Notes: a model not told the origin generated them from the sequence alone. A stretch of 5,328 bases of DNA from Neisseria sicca 4320 (GCF_000193735.1 NZ_AEPF01000020.1:1-5328), one strand, 5' to 3'. Positions 1-4,799 are shown, numbered from the stretch's first letter. A program made the numbers and translations.

Positions 1-39
1 ATATACTTGAAATCCTAATTTGCCGACATCTTGCCAAAT

Positions 40-906
40 TTATGATTCTTCGGTTAAAAGATTTAATGCTTCTAGATATTTATCAACTGTTTTCTGAATA
101 ACATCGCTAGGAACTTCCGGTGCCGGAGCTTTTTTGTTCCAACCGCTTTGCTCCAGCCAATCTCGAACAAATTGCTTGTCAAAAGATGGCGGATTAGTGC
201 CGACTTGATATTGATCCGCCGGCCAAAAGCGGCTGGAATCGGGCGTCAGCACTTCATCCATCAGGGTTAATGTACCGTTTTCATCCAGCCCGAATTCGAA
301 TTTGGTATCGCATATGATGATACCGCGTGATTTTGCATATTCTGCGGCTTCCGTATAAAGCTGAATCGCTTTAGCGCGTACTTCAGCTGCCAGCTCTTTA
401 CCGATAATGCGTTCGCATTCTTCAAAACTGATATTTTCATCATGATCGCCAACGGCAGCCTTGGTCGACGGGGCAAAAATCACTTCCGGAAGCTGCTGCG
501 CTTCTTTCATCCCTTCGGGAAGTTTGATGCCGCAGACAGAACCGTTTTTTTGGTAATCTTTCCACCCGCTGCCCGCCAAATAACCGCGCACAATCGCCTC
601 TACTTTGACAGGAGTCAGTTTTTTAACGACAACTGCGCGTTTCTCGATGGCTTTGGCTTCATGTTCAGGCAAAACGTTATAAACCGTATCACCGGTAAAA
701 TGATTGGGCATGATATGCGCCAGTTTTTTAAACCAGAAATTGGAAATCTGCGTCAGAATTTCTCCTTTACCCGGAATCGGATTGTCTAAAATCACATCAA
801 ATGCAGACAGTCGGTCGGACGCAACCATCAACATGCGTCTGCTGTCGATTTCATATAAATCGCGCACTTTTCCGGAGTAGACTTTTTTCAAGCTGATTTC
901 GGACAT
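40..906 (-). CDS. purC: Phosphoribosylaminoimidazole-succinocarboxamide synthase (SAICAR synthetase)
   Basis: PurC joins CAIR and aspartate, using ATP, to make SAICAR in cytosolic de novo purine synthesis. The 288-residue product carries the family landmarks: KVRDLYE near the N-terminus (residues 13-19, nucleotide-binding region), SDRLSAFDV (30-38), signature 1 VEAIVRGYLAGS (102-113), signature 2 IICDTKFEFG (197-206) and DEVLTPDSSRFW (217-228). It belongs to the longer PurC class; the E. coli type is about 237 residues. The start at 904-906 fits: an AAGAG-like ribosome site lies 9 nt upstream and a promoter lies at 951-980. The gene is complete, with its stop at 40-42. The 39 bases beyond the stop hold no convincing terminator, so transcription may continue past the window. 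It follows the RTX gene on the same strand but is separated by a strong hairpin and its own promoter, so it is probably transcribed separately. Identity is secure. Confidence 0.97.
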   Translation of the reverse strand: MSEISLKKVYSGKVRDLYEIDSRRMLMVASDRLSAFDVILDNPIPGKGEILTQISNFWFKKLAHIMPNHFTGDTVYNVLPEHEAKAIEKRAVVVKKLTPVKVEAIVRGYLAGSGWKDYQKNGSVCGIKLPEGMKEAQQLPEVIFAPSTKAAVGDHDENISFEECERIIGKELAAEVRAKAIQLYTEAAEYAKSRGIIICDTKFEFGLDENGTLTLMDEVLTPDSSRFWPADQYQVGTNPPSFDKQFVRDWLEQSGWNKKAPAPEVPSDVIQKTVDKYLEALNLLTEES

Positions 907-950
907 TTCGGGTTTCTCTTTCGCTGACTTGGTTTAAACAGGATTCCGTT

Positions 951-980
951 ATTGTATCCGAATTTGGATTTTGCGGTCAG
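951..980 (-). promoter_or_regulatory. Likely sigma-70 promoter of purC
   Basis: Read on the minus strand, a -35 box CTGACC (975-980) and a -10 box TACAAT (951-956) are separated by 18 nt. The predicted start of transcription is near 944, giving a leader of roughly 38 nt. No PurR-like palindrome was recognised. The call is by consensus match and position only. Confidence 0.55.
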
Positions 981-994
981 ATTGTTTACAAAAT

Positions 995-1006
995 AGGTCG
1001 TCTGAA
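995..1006 (+). repeat. DNA uptake sequence, AGGTCGTCTGAA form
   Basis: This is an exact copy of the 12-mer AGGTCGTCTGAA. Known DUS act in binding of DNA by the competence pilin ComP during transformation. It is the left arm of the hairpin at 995-1043. The form with T and C at positions 4 and 5 is the N. mucosa-type dialect. Confidence 0.9.
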
Positions 1007-1031
1007 AACGTTTTGCGCGGATGCAGACGCT

Positions 1032-1043
1032 TTCAGACGACCT
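1032..1043 (-). repeat. DNA uptake sequence, AGGTCGTCTGAA form (inverted partner)
   Basis: This is an exact copy on the minus strand (TTCAGACGACCT on plus). It is the right arm of the same hairpin. Confidence 0.9.
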
Positions 1044-1075
1044 TATCAAGCCTAAGTCTAACTACTAATCAGAGA

Positions 1076-2521
1076 TTAGATGCTAGGAACTTGGGTTTGT
1101 TGTTGGATGCTGTTTACAGCTGACAGAGAGTAGTAATCACCATGACCGGTTACTTCGTAAGTGCTGCCATCGGCAAACTTGAAGTTTTCAATTTTATGGT
1201 TGTTACCGGAGAACCAATCGTCGATTGTAACAGAGTCGTTATTGCCGACAGATACGGTCAGGTTGTTGCCTGATTTGCTCAATAATACGTCGGAAGCAGA
1301 AACACCTTTGCCGAATTGCAGGGTATCGTTACCGCTTTCGTCTTGGATGGTATCGCGGCCGTAACCTTTGTCGAAGAAGTAGGTATCGTTGCCGGTACCG
1401 CCGATCAGGATATCATTGCCAATACCGCCGTCGAGGTAGTCATTACCGTCTTTACCAACCAAACAGTCGTCGCCTGCCAAACCGTACAAGTGGTTGTCGC
1501 CGGAGTTACCGTTGATGTCGTTGTTCAGAGCGTTACCGGTACCGTTGAGATTGCCGGAACCTTGCAAGAACAGGTGCTCAACGTTGTCGGTCAGAGTGTA
1601 GTCGATTACGCTGCGAACAGTATCGATACCGCCGTTCAGATTACCGTATTCGATAACTTCGTCGCCTTTGTGGTCAACAAAGTAAACGTCATTGCCGTCG
1701 CCACCACGCATGATGTCAGCGTCAGCACCACCGTTCAAATAGTCGTTACCGTCACCACCTTGCAGGTAGTCTTTACCGGCTTGACCATACAGGGAGTCGC
1801 CGTTGTTACCGCCTTGCAGGGTGTCGTTGCCGGCACCGCCGTAAATCACGTCAGCACCGTCACCGCCGTAAATTACGTCTTCGCCGCCGGTACCGTAGAT
1901 AGTGTCTTTCTTATCGGTACCCACAGTTTTGGTTGCACCCTTTTTATCTTTAGTCGAACCGTCAACATGGATAATGTTGCCTGGATTTTTATCAACATTG
2001 CCATAAGTGTTGTTTTGATTATGGTCGTCAACGCAATCTTTGCAGTCTTTATCGTTGGGTTTAGGCTGCGGTTTTGGTTGCGGCTTAGGTTGAGGTTGTG
2101 GCTGCGGCTTAGGTTGAGGTTGAGGTTGAGGTTGAGGTTGAGGTTGAGGTTGAGGTTGAGGTTGAGGTTGAGGTTGAGGTTGTGGTTGTGGTTTTTGAGG
2201 TTCAACCGGTGGGAAGTTTGGTTCCAAGGGCTTCTGAGGAGCTGGTTTTGGAGCCGGTTTTGGGTAATAAGGTTTACCCGGATTGCAATCGAACTTGATT
2301 ACAACGCATTTGTAAGCTACTTTTGGAGGCGGGCAGTACGCACCATGACCAATTTTGCCATGATGTACTTTGATACCGTGAGAAGAGCCGTAGTTATGGA
2401 AACTACCTTTGTAACCGAAACCACCATGGCTCGGGGGGCAGTAAGGATTGTAGGATTTAACCGGAGGGCAGTATGAGTTGAAGTGGGCTTTAGAAGAATA
2501 GCCACCATAATGATAAGTCAT
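1076..2521 (-). CDS. RTX-type calcium-binding repeat protein with YCPP head and Pro-Gln stalk
   Basis: The 481-residue product is probably a calcium-folded protein exported by a type I system; its function is unknown. In order: residues 1-80 are Tyr/Gly/His/Lys-rich with three YCPP motifs (Cys18, Cys28, Cys63) plus Cys72 and Cys79. Residues 83-156 are Pro-rich with an uninterrupted (PQ)13 at 111-136, then KPQ units. A linker carries CKDC (160-163). Eight contiguous RTX nonapeptides of GGxGxDxUx type lie at 210-281. A spacer with IDYTLTDNVEHLFL follows, then five more nonapeptides at 338-382, then a segment like the haemolysin-type calcium-binding related domain (about 386-455). The last 26 residues end in QVPSI and could hold the C-terminal secretion signal. 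No N-terminal signal peptide or membrane segment is visible, and no enzymatic domain was recognised. GGGAG (2531-2535) lies 9 nt before the ATG and supports the start. No type I secretion genes lie in the window. The RTX part is certain; export and role are inferred. Confidence 0.88.
   Translation of the reverse strand: MTYHYGGYSSKAHFNSYCPPVKSYNPYCPPSHGGFGYKGSFHNYGSSHGIKVHHGKIGHGAYCPPPKVAYKCVVIKFDCNPGKPYYPKPAPKPAPQKPLEPNFPPVEPQKPQPQPQPQPQPQPQPQPQPQPQPQPQPKPQPQPQPKPQPKPQPKPNDKDCKDCVDDHNQNNTYGNVDKNPGNIIHVDGSTKDKKGATKTVGTDKKDTIYGTGGEDVIYGGDGADVIYGGAGNDTLQGGNNGDSLYGQAGKDYLQGGDGNDYLNGGADADIMRGGDGNDVYFVDHKGDEVIEYGNLNGGIDTVRSVIDYTLTDNVEHLFLQGSGNLNGTGNALNNDINGNSGDNHLYGLAGDDCLVGKDGNDYLDGGIGNDILIGGTGNDTYFFDKGYGRDTIQDESGNDTLQFGKGVSASDVLLSKSGNNLTVSVGNNDSVTIDDWFSGNNHKIENFKFADGSTYEVTGHGDYYSLSAVNSIQQQTQVPSI
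1376..1510 (-). repeat. Second RTX block: five nonapeptide-coding units
   Basis: It encodes residues 338-382 as five contiguous nonapeptides (first GNSGDNHLY, last GGTGNDTYF). RTX blocks bind calcium in a parallel beta-roll. One unit, GLAGDDCLV, has a cysteine (Cys353), which is uncommon in RTX rolls. Confidence 0.85.
1679..1894 (-). repeat. First RTX block: eight nonapeptide-coding units
   Basis: It encodes residues 210-281 as eight units in exact nine-residue register, from GTGGEDVIY to GGDGNDVYF. Units 4 (GGNNGDSLY) and 7 (GGADADIMR) deviate most from consensus. The block is long enough to form a full calcium beta-roll. Confidence 0.88.
2111..2182 (-). repeat. Perfect hexanucleotide tandem repeat, 12 x AGGTTG (CAACCT in coding sense)
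   Basis: Twelve identical copies of a 6-bp unit sit inside the RTX gene and encode Gln-Pro pairs (residues 114-137). Degenerate relatives of the unit (GGTTGTGGCTGCGGCTT and similar) flank it, mainly at 2061-2110. Six bases equal two codons, so gain or loss of units changes the stalk length but never the reading frame. The perfect core points to recent expansion by slippage. Confidence 0.92.
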
Positions 2522-2530
2522 GATAAATCA

Positions 2531-2535
2531 CTCCC
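2531..2535 (-). promoter_or_regulatory. Ribosome binding site of the RTX gene
   Basis: GGGAG on the minus strand lies 9 nt before the ATG at 2519-2521. It confirms this start. Confidence 0.75.
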
Positions 2536-2558
2536 AGAATAAATATGTGTAATTAAGA

Positions 2559-2564
2559 AGTATA
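2559..2564 (-). promoter_or_regulatory. Candidate -10 box for the RTX gene
   Basis: TATACT on the minus strand lies about 37 nt upstream of the start codon. No good -35 box is present at 16-18 nt; the nearest TTGATC is 23 nt away. If the box is real, it may need an activator. Confidence 0.35.
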
Positions 2565-2751
2565 GGCCTTTTGACAAAACGTAAATCGATCAAACCGCCT
2601 ACACTGTTATTCTAGTGATATTTCATGATTAACTGTTTTTCAATTCGCTAACGGTTGAAATTTCAGACGAATGGAAACCTTTTTTAAAACAATCAAATTC
2701 AAATTGACAATTTATTCTGATGATAATTCCTTTATTAAAAACAAGATATTG

Positions 2752-2783
2752 ATTATTTTTGAAATAATATTTTTTTATTTCAA
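2752..2783. repeat. Two overlapping AT-rich inverted repeats
   Basis: Hairpin A pairs 2752-2758 with 2762-2768 (7 bp, loop TTG). Hairpin B pairs 2759-2767 with 2775-2783 (9 bp TTGAAATAA/TTATTTCAA, 7-nt loop). They share 2762-2767, so they exclude each other. All pairs but one in B are A-T, so stability is low and chance is a serious alternative. Confidence 0.4.
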
Positions 2784-2958
2784 CGTACTATTTATTTCAC
2801 TTTCCACAACAGGGATCCCTTTTTTCCCCTTCAAACAAAATTTTTCATAACTCATCTTATCTTACCGCCAAATATTAGCGAGATATTGCAACGATCTCAC
2901 CTCCCCTCGTTCAAATTTTCCAATAAACACAAGTTCAAAACGGCGAAGGGGTAAAATG

Positions 2959-2987
2959 CTGTTAAGAGCTGATGTTTGCTCTATAAT
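2959..2987 (+). promoter_or_regulatory. Likely promoter of rmlD
   Basis: A perfect -10 TATAAT lies at 2982-2987. The -35 position, 17 nt upstream, reads CTGTTA (2959-2964), a weak match. The start of transcription would be near 2994, giving a leader of about 37 nt. Confidence 0.55.
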
Positions 2988-3017
2988 GATGGGCATCTTG
3001 CTGAAACAATATTCATT

Positions 3018-3023
3018 AAGGAG
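3018..3023 (+). promoter_or_regulatory. Strong ribosome binding site of rmlD
   Basis: AAGGAG lies 7 nt before the ATG at 3031. It decides the start: the reading frame is open further up to an ATG at 2956, but that codon lies upstream of the -10 box and has no ribosome site. Bases 3018-3033 (AAGGAGATATACCATG) match the phage T7 gene 10-type leader. Confidence 0.85.
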
Positions 3024-3030
3024 ATATACC

Positions 3031-3894
3031 ATGAGGACTTTGCTGACAGGCTCTAAAGGACAACTCGCACACTGCTTCCGCGACCGACTTCCTGATAATT
3101 GGGAGCTGATTGCCACTGACTCCTCTTCCTTAGATATTACGGATGCCGATGCCGTTCGCAATATGGTTCAAAACTTTCAACCCGATGCGATTGTCAATAC
3201 CGCCGCCTATACCGCTGTCGATCGTGCAGAGACAAACGTTCCTGCTGCATTTGCCGTCAATGCTGCAGCTGTTCACAATCTTGCCGACGCAGCACGTTCG
3301 GTTCATGCCCGATTTATCCACATATCGACTGATTACGTTTTCGACGGGACAAGCAAAACACCCTACCGTGAACATGACTACACCAATCCACAAAGCGTAT
3401 ACGGCCGCACCAAAGCCGCCGGAGAACTACTGGCGCTTGCCGCTAATCCTGAAAGCACGATTATCCGTACCTCTTGGCTATTTAGCGAATACGGCAACAA
3501 TTTTGTTAAAACCATGCTGCGTTTGGCAAAAGAACGAGACACTCTTTCCGTTGTCAACGATCAAATCGGATGCCCGACCTATGCGGGGGATTTGGCGCAA
3601 GCCATCATTACACTTTTGCAACACCCATCACCTTCCAGAGGAATCTACCACTTCGGCGGCAACAAATCGGTTACTTGGTATGAATTCAGCCAAGCTATCT
3701 TTCAAACGGCACTAAAACATGACAATAATTTCAACATGCCGAAATTAACACCCATCACCACCGACCAATATCCTCTTCCTGCACCACGCCCCGCGTACAG
3801 CATTATGGATTGTCGAAAAATCGAAAACGATTACGGCATCAAACCCTCTGACTGGCAAAAAGCTTTAAACGACATCATCGGTAAATTGGACTAA
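3031..3894 (+). CDS. rmlD: dTDP-4-dehydrorhamnose reductase
   Basis: RmlD (RfbD) reduces dTDP-4-dehydro-L-rhamnose with NAD(P)H, the last step in making dTDP-L-rhamnose for surface polysaccharide or glycan. The 287-residue product has the family's usual length. Visible features: the nucleotide-binding loop TGSKGQL (residues 6-12), DxxxLDITD near 30-38, the NTAAYTAVDRAE segment (56-67), STDYVFDG (99-106) with catalytic Thr100, the YGRTK motif with catalytic Tyr124 and Lys128, RTSWLF (146-151), DQIGCPTYAGDLA (177-189) and a C-terminal RPAYSIMDC substrate-binding region (253-261). It is an extended short-chain dehydrogenase. The partner genes rmlB, rmlA and rmlC are not adjacent: its own promoter lies upstream and a terminator lies directly after it. 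Whether the host has the rest of the pathway elsewhere cannot be seen here. Family assignment is firm. Confidence 0.94.
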   Translation: MRTLLTGSKGQLAHCFRDRLPDNWELIATDSSSLDITDADAVRNMVQNFQPDAIVNTAAYTAVDRAETNVPAAFAVNAAAVHNLADAARSVHARFIHISTDYVFDGTSKTPYREHDYTNPQSVYGRTKAAGELLALAANPESTIIRTSWLFSEYGNNFVKTMLRLAKERDTLSVVNDQIGCPTYAGDLAQAIITLLQHPSPSRGIYHFGGNKSVTWYEFSQAIFQTALKHDNNFNMPKLTPITTDQYPLPAPRPAYSIMDCRKIENDYGIKPSDWQKALNDIIGKLD

Positions 3895-3902
3895 TCCTCA
3901 CT

Positions 3903-3930
3903 AAAAAGCCCCTGATAACAGGGGCTTTTT
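3903..3930 (+). terminator. Rho-independent terminator of rmlD
   Basis: AGCCCCTG (3907-3914) pairs perfectly with CAGGGGCT (3919-3926) around a 4-nt ATAA loop. A T-run follows at 3926-3930 and a matching A-run precedes at 3903-3907. It starts 8 nt after the stop codon. The symmetry means it could also work on the opposite strand, but no minus-strand gene ends here. Confidence 0.93.
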
Positions 3931-4089
3931 ATATGAACGTCAAACCTTACGAAACAAGTATTTAACTTTACACAATTCATCTTTTAGTCTAAATAAAAAA
4001 CAGCTATCATCCTAACCTAACATCCACAATATATTGAATAATGGATAAAAGACCAATAAACAATCAACGATAGGGTTATTAAACGGTAA

Positions 4090-4152
4090 ATGCATGATTT
4101 GATTCATCTTCCGTTTCAGAATAATCCTTTAAATCACAGAAAGGAAAAATAA
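4090..4152 (+). CDS. Possible 20-codon leader ORF coupled to the 31-codon ORF
   Basis: An ATG at 4090 opens 20 codons (beginning MHDLIHLPFQ, ending NHRKEK). The TAA stop (4150-4152) overlaps the ATG of the next ORF as TAATG. That arrangement is typical of translational coupling. No convincing ribosome site precedes it (only ACGG close by), and a candidate promoter for the next ORF lies inside it, so it may be chance. Confidence 0.2.
   Translation: MHDLIHLPFQNNPLNHRKEK
4099..4125 (+). promoter_or_regulatory. Weak candidate promoter for the 31-codon ORF
   Basis: TTGATT (4099-4104) and AATAAT (4120-4125) are spaced 15 nt apart; TAATCC at 4122-4127 gives 17 nt spacing but is a poor -10. Another weak option further upstream is TTTACA at 3967-3972 with TAAATA at 3990-3995. 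A promoter must exist somewhere after the terminator at 3903-3930 if the ORF is expressed. Confidence 0.3.
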
Positions 4153-4247
4153 TGCCACATCGCAGACGACTGGCTATTTACCAAGCCGCAAAACGTGCTT
4201 CCTTCACCGGAAAACCGGTTGCTCCGACTACACCCGTAGCCGGTTAA
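4152..4247 (+). CDS. Small basic peptide of unknown function (31 residues)
   Basis: I do not recognise this peptide. It begins MPHRRRLAIYQAAKR and ends in a Pro/Thr/Val/Ala-rich tail (KPVAPTTPVAG). It has seven basic residues including one His, no Asp or Glu and no Cys, so it is strongly cationic in its first half. The first half could form an amphipathic helix. No signal peptide or membrane segment is present. AAGGA (4141-4145) lies 6 nt before the ATG, a good ribosome site. Two hairpins follow directly (4256-4277 and 4288-4322), the second with a terminator-like T-run, so the ORF sits in a plausible stand-alone transcription unit between the rmlD terminator and the convergent glutaredoxin-like gene. 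It could be a nucleic-acid-binding or ribosome-associated micropeptide, an antimicrobial peptide, or part of a small RNA. None of these is supported beyond charge and context. Confidence 0.5.
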   Translation: MPHRRRLAIYQAAKRASFTGKPVAPTTPVAG

Positions 4248-4255
4248 ACAAAACA

Positions 4256-4277
4256 GAGGGGATGATGTTTACCCCTC
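4256..4277 (+). repeat. Inverted repeat after the 31-codon ORF
   Basis: GAGGGG (4256-4261) pairs with CCCCTC (4272-4277) around a 10-nt loop. It begins 9 nt after the stop codon. No T-run follows, so it may stabilise the 3' end or help pausing rather than terminate alone. Confidence 0.5.
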
Positions 4278-4287
4278 ATGATATTTC

Positions 4288-4323
4288 AAAGGCTGTCTGA
4301 AATAAAAAATCAGGCAGCCTTTT
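4288..4323 (+). terminator. Terminator made of off-dialect DUS-like arms
   Basis: Arms 4288-4300 and 4310-4322 form a 13-bp stem with one G-T pair (4296 with 4314) and a 9-nt A-rich loop; TTTTATT follows on the plus strand. The plus arm reads AGGCTGTCTGAA and the minus arm AGGCTGCCTGAT. Both resemble DUS but neither matches the dialect used elsewhere in the window. It probably ends the unit carrying the 31-codon ORF. Confidence 0.75.
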
Positions 4324-4428
4324 ATTCATATAGCGGTAGCGTAAGAACAAAATCCTGAAATTCTTTGAAAATTTTTCAGACGAGCTTTTTTCAATTATCG
4401 AAACCAACTTATCAAAACAGAAATACTT

Positions 4429-4683
4429 TCAGCCGTTATACCCATTACATTTTGTTTCCAAGAAGGTTTTCAATTTTTCCTCATCCAAAAACCAATGGCA
4501 AATTTCTGTTTCGCCATCAAGTAAAACAGGGACAAGTTCATTATATTTTTCTTCCAAGACAGGATCTTCATCAACATCAAGAATTTCCAGCTCAAAGCCA
4601 AATCTTTCTTGATACGGTTTAAGCTGTTCGCGCATTTTGTGGCAGAGGCTGCAATATTCGCGAAACATCAACGTCAGTTTCAT
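4429..4683 (-). CDS. Glutaredoxin-like small thiol-disulfide protein
   Basis: The 84-residue product has a thioredoxin-fold outline typical of the glutaredoxin-like family PF05768 (DUF836). It has a first strand KLTLMFREYC, an active-site CSLC at residues 11-14, a long helix (HKMREQLKPYQ), the strand FELEILDVDEDP (30-41) and VPVLLDG (51-57), where VP is the cis-proline motif of the fold. The length is normal for this family. Family members are presumed cytosolic reductants, but their substrates are mostly unknown. The frame is open upstream to an ATG at 4756-4758, but the start at 4681-4683 is preferred. AAAGAG (4690-4695) lies 6 nt before it, the conserved fold starts there, and a promoter at 4715-4742 lies inside the upstream part. 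It converges on the 31-codon ORF; no clear terminator of its own was found. Confidence 0.85.
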   Translation of the reverse strand: MKLTLMFREYCSLCHKMREQLKPYQERFGFELEILDVDEDPVLEEKYNELVPVLLDGETEICHWFLDEEKLKTFLETKCNGYNG

Positions 4684-4714
4684 AATAGACTCTTTACTGT
4701 AAACGGAAATCGAG

Positions 4715-4742
4715 ATTGTAAGGTATAGCCGATTAACTTCAA
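4715..4742 (-). promoter_or_regulatory. Likely promoter of the glutaredoxin-like gene
   Basis: On the minus strand, TTGAAG (4737-4742) and TACAAT (4715-4720) are spaced 16 nt apart. Transcription would start near 4708, about 25 nt before the ATG. This supports the shorter protein and an independent transcription unit. Confidence 0.55.
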
Positions 4743-4787
4743 AACGGCGATGCGGCATATACCGTTTTATTTTAGAGTAGATATAAA

Positions 4788-4799
4788 AGGTCGTCTGAA
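4788..4799 (+). repeat. DNA uptake sequence, AGGTCGTCTGAA form
   Basis: Exact 12-mer, the left arm of the hairpin at 4785-4829. It is the same dialect as the pair near 1000. Confidence 0.9.

Larger units (their letters stand above)
995..1043 (-). terminator. DUS-based hairpin terminator after the RTX gene
   Basis: Arms 995-1007 and 1031-1043 pair perfectly over 13 bp. A further partial stem (1009-1013 with 1025-1029, including one G-T pair) follows after one mismatch. On the minus strand the hairpin starts 32 nt after the stop of the RTX gene and is followed by ATTTTGT, a short and imperfect T-run. Each arm is a complete DUS, the usual Neisseria way of building terminators. It also insulates purC from the gene before it. 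Confidence 0.75.
2522..3030. other. Gene-free AT-rich divergent intergenic region
   Basis: This stretch of about 510 bases separates two genes transcribed away from each other (RTX gene on minus, rmlD on plus). No ORF with a ribosome site was found. It holds candidate promoters for both genes (2559-2564 and 2982-2987), a partial DUS core (TTCAGACGA at 2662-2670), overlapping AT-rich inverted repeats at 2752-2783, the 10-bp palindrome AGGGATCCCT at 2811-2820, and a GTTCAAA direct repeat at 2909-2915 and 2933-2939. No Correia element, dRS3 or IS end was recognised. Confidence 0.7.

Noticed and set aside
18..39. ATTTG...CAAAT inverted repeat after purC as a terminator
   Set aside because: Only 5 AT-rich pairs, and no T-run on the relevant strand.
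442..789. 115-codon open frame on plus, opposite purC
   Set aside because: It lies entirely inside the well-supported purC with no recognisable protein features.
1316..2476. 386-codon open frame on the plus strand opposite the RTX gene
   Set aside because: It is a mirror of the repeat-rich coding strand: the Gly/Asp and Pro/Gln codons leave few stops in this frame. The product is low-complexity (Leu-Arg and Val runs), has no ribosome site, and the minus-strand frame has clear domains.
2716..2735. Possible Fur box (TGATGATAATTCC)
   Set aside because: Only one good GATAAT-type hexamer is present, too little for a Fur site in such AT-rich DNA.
2956..3030. Upstream in-frame extension of rmlD from an ATG at 2956
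   Set aside because: It would add 25 residues before the conserved start of the fold. It precedes the TATAAT box, and the ideal ribosome site serves the ATG at 3031.
2862..3161. 99-codon open frame on minus overlapping the start of rmlD
   Set aside because: No ribosome site, no domain, and it overlaps the rmlD promoter and its nucleotide-binding loop region.
3143..3715. 190-codon open frame on plus inside rmlD in another frame
   Set aside because: Shadow of rmlD, without domain or ribosome site.
4027..4036. Palindrome CAATATATTG upstream of the 31-codon ORF
   Set aside because: Short, A/T-only centre, no partner copy and no link to a promoter; expected by chance in this composition.
4684..4758. 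N-terminal extension of the glutaredoxin-like protein (MPHRRF...) and its likeness to the start of the 31-codon ORF (MPHRRR...)
   Set aside because: The extension contains the likely promoter and has no ribosome site. The shared ATGCC-CATCGC start is only about 12 bases and is not followed by further similarity, so it is taken as chance.
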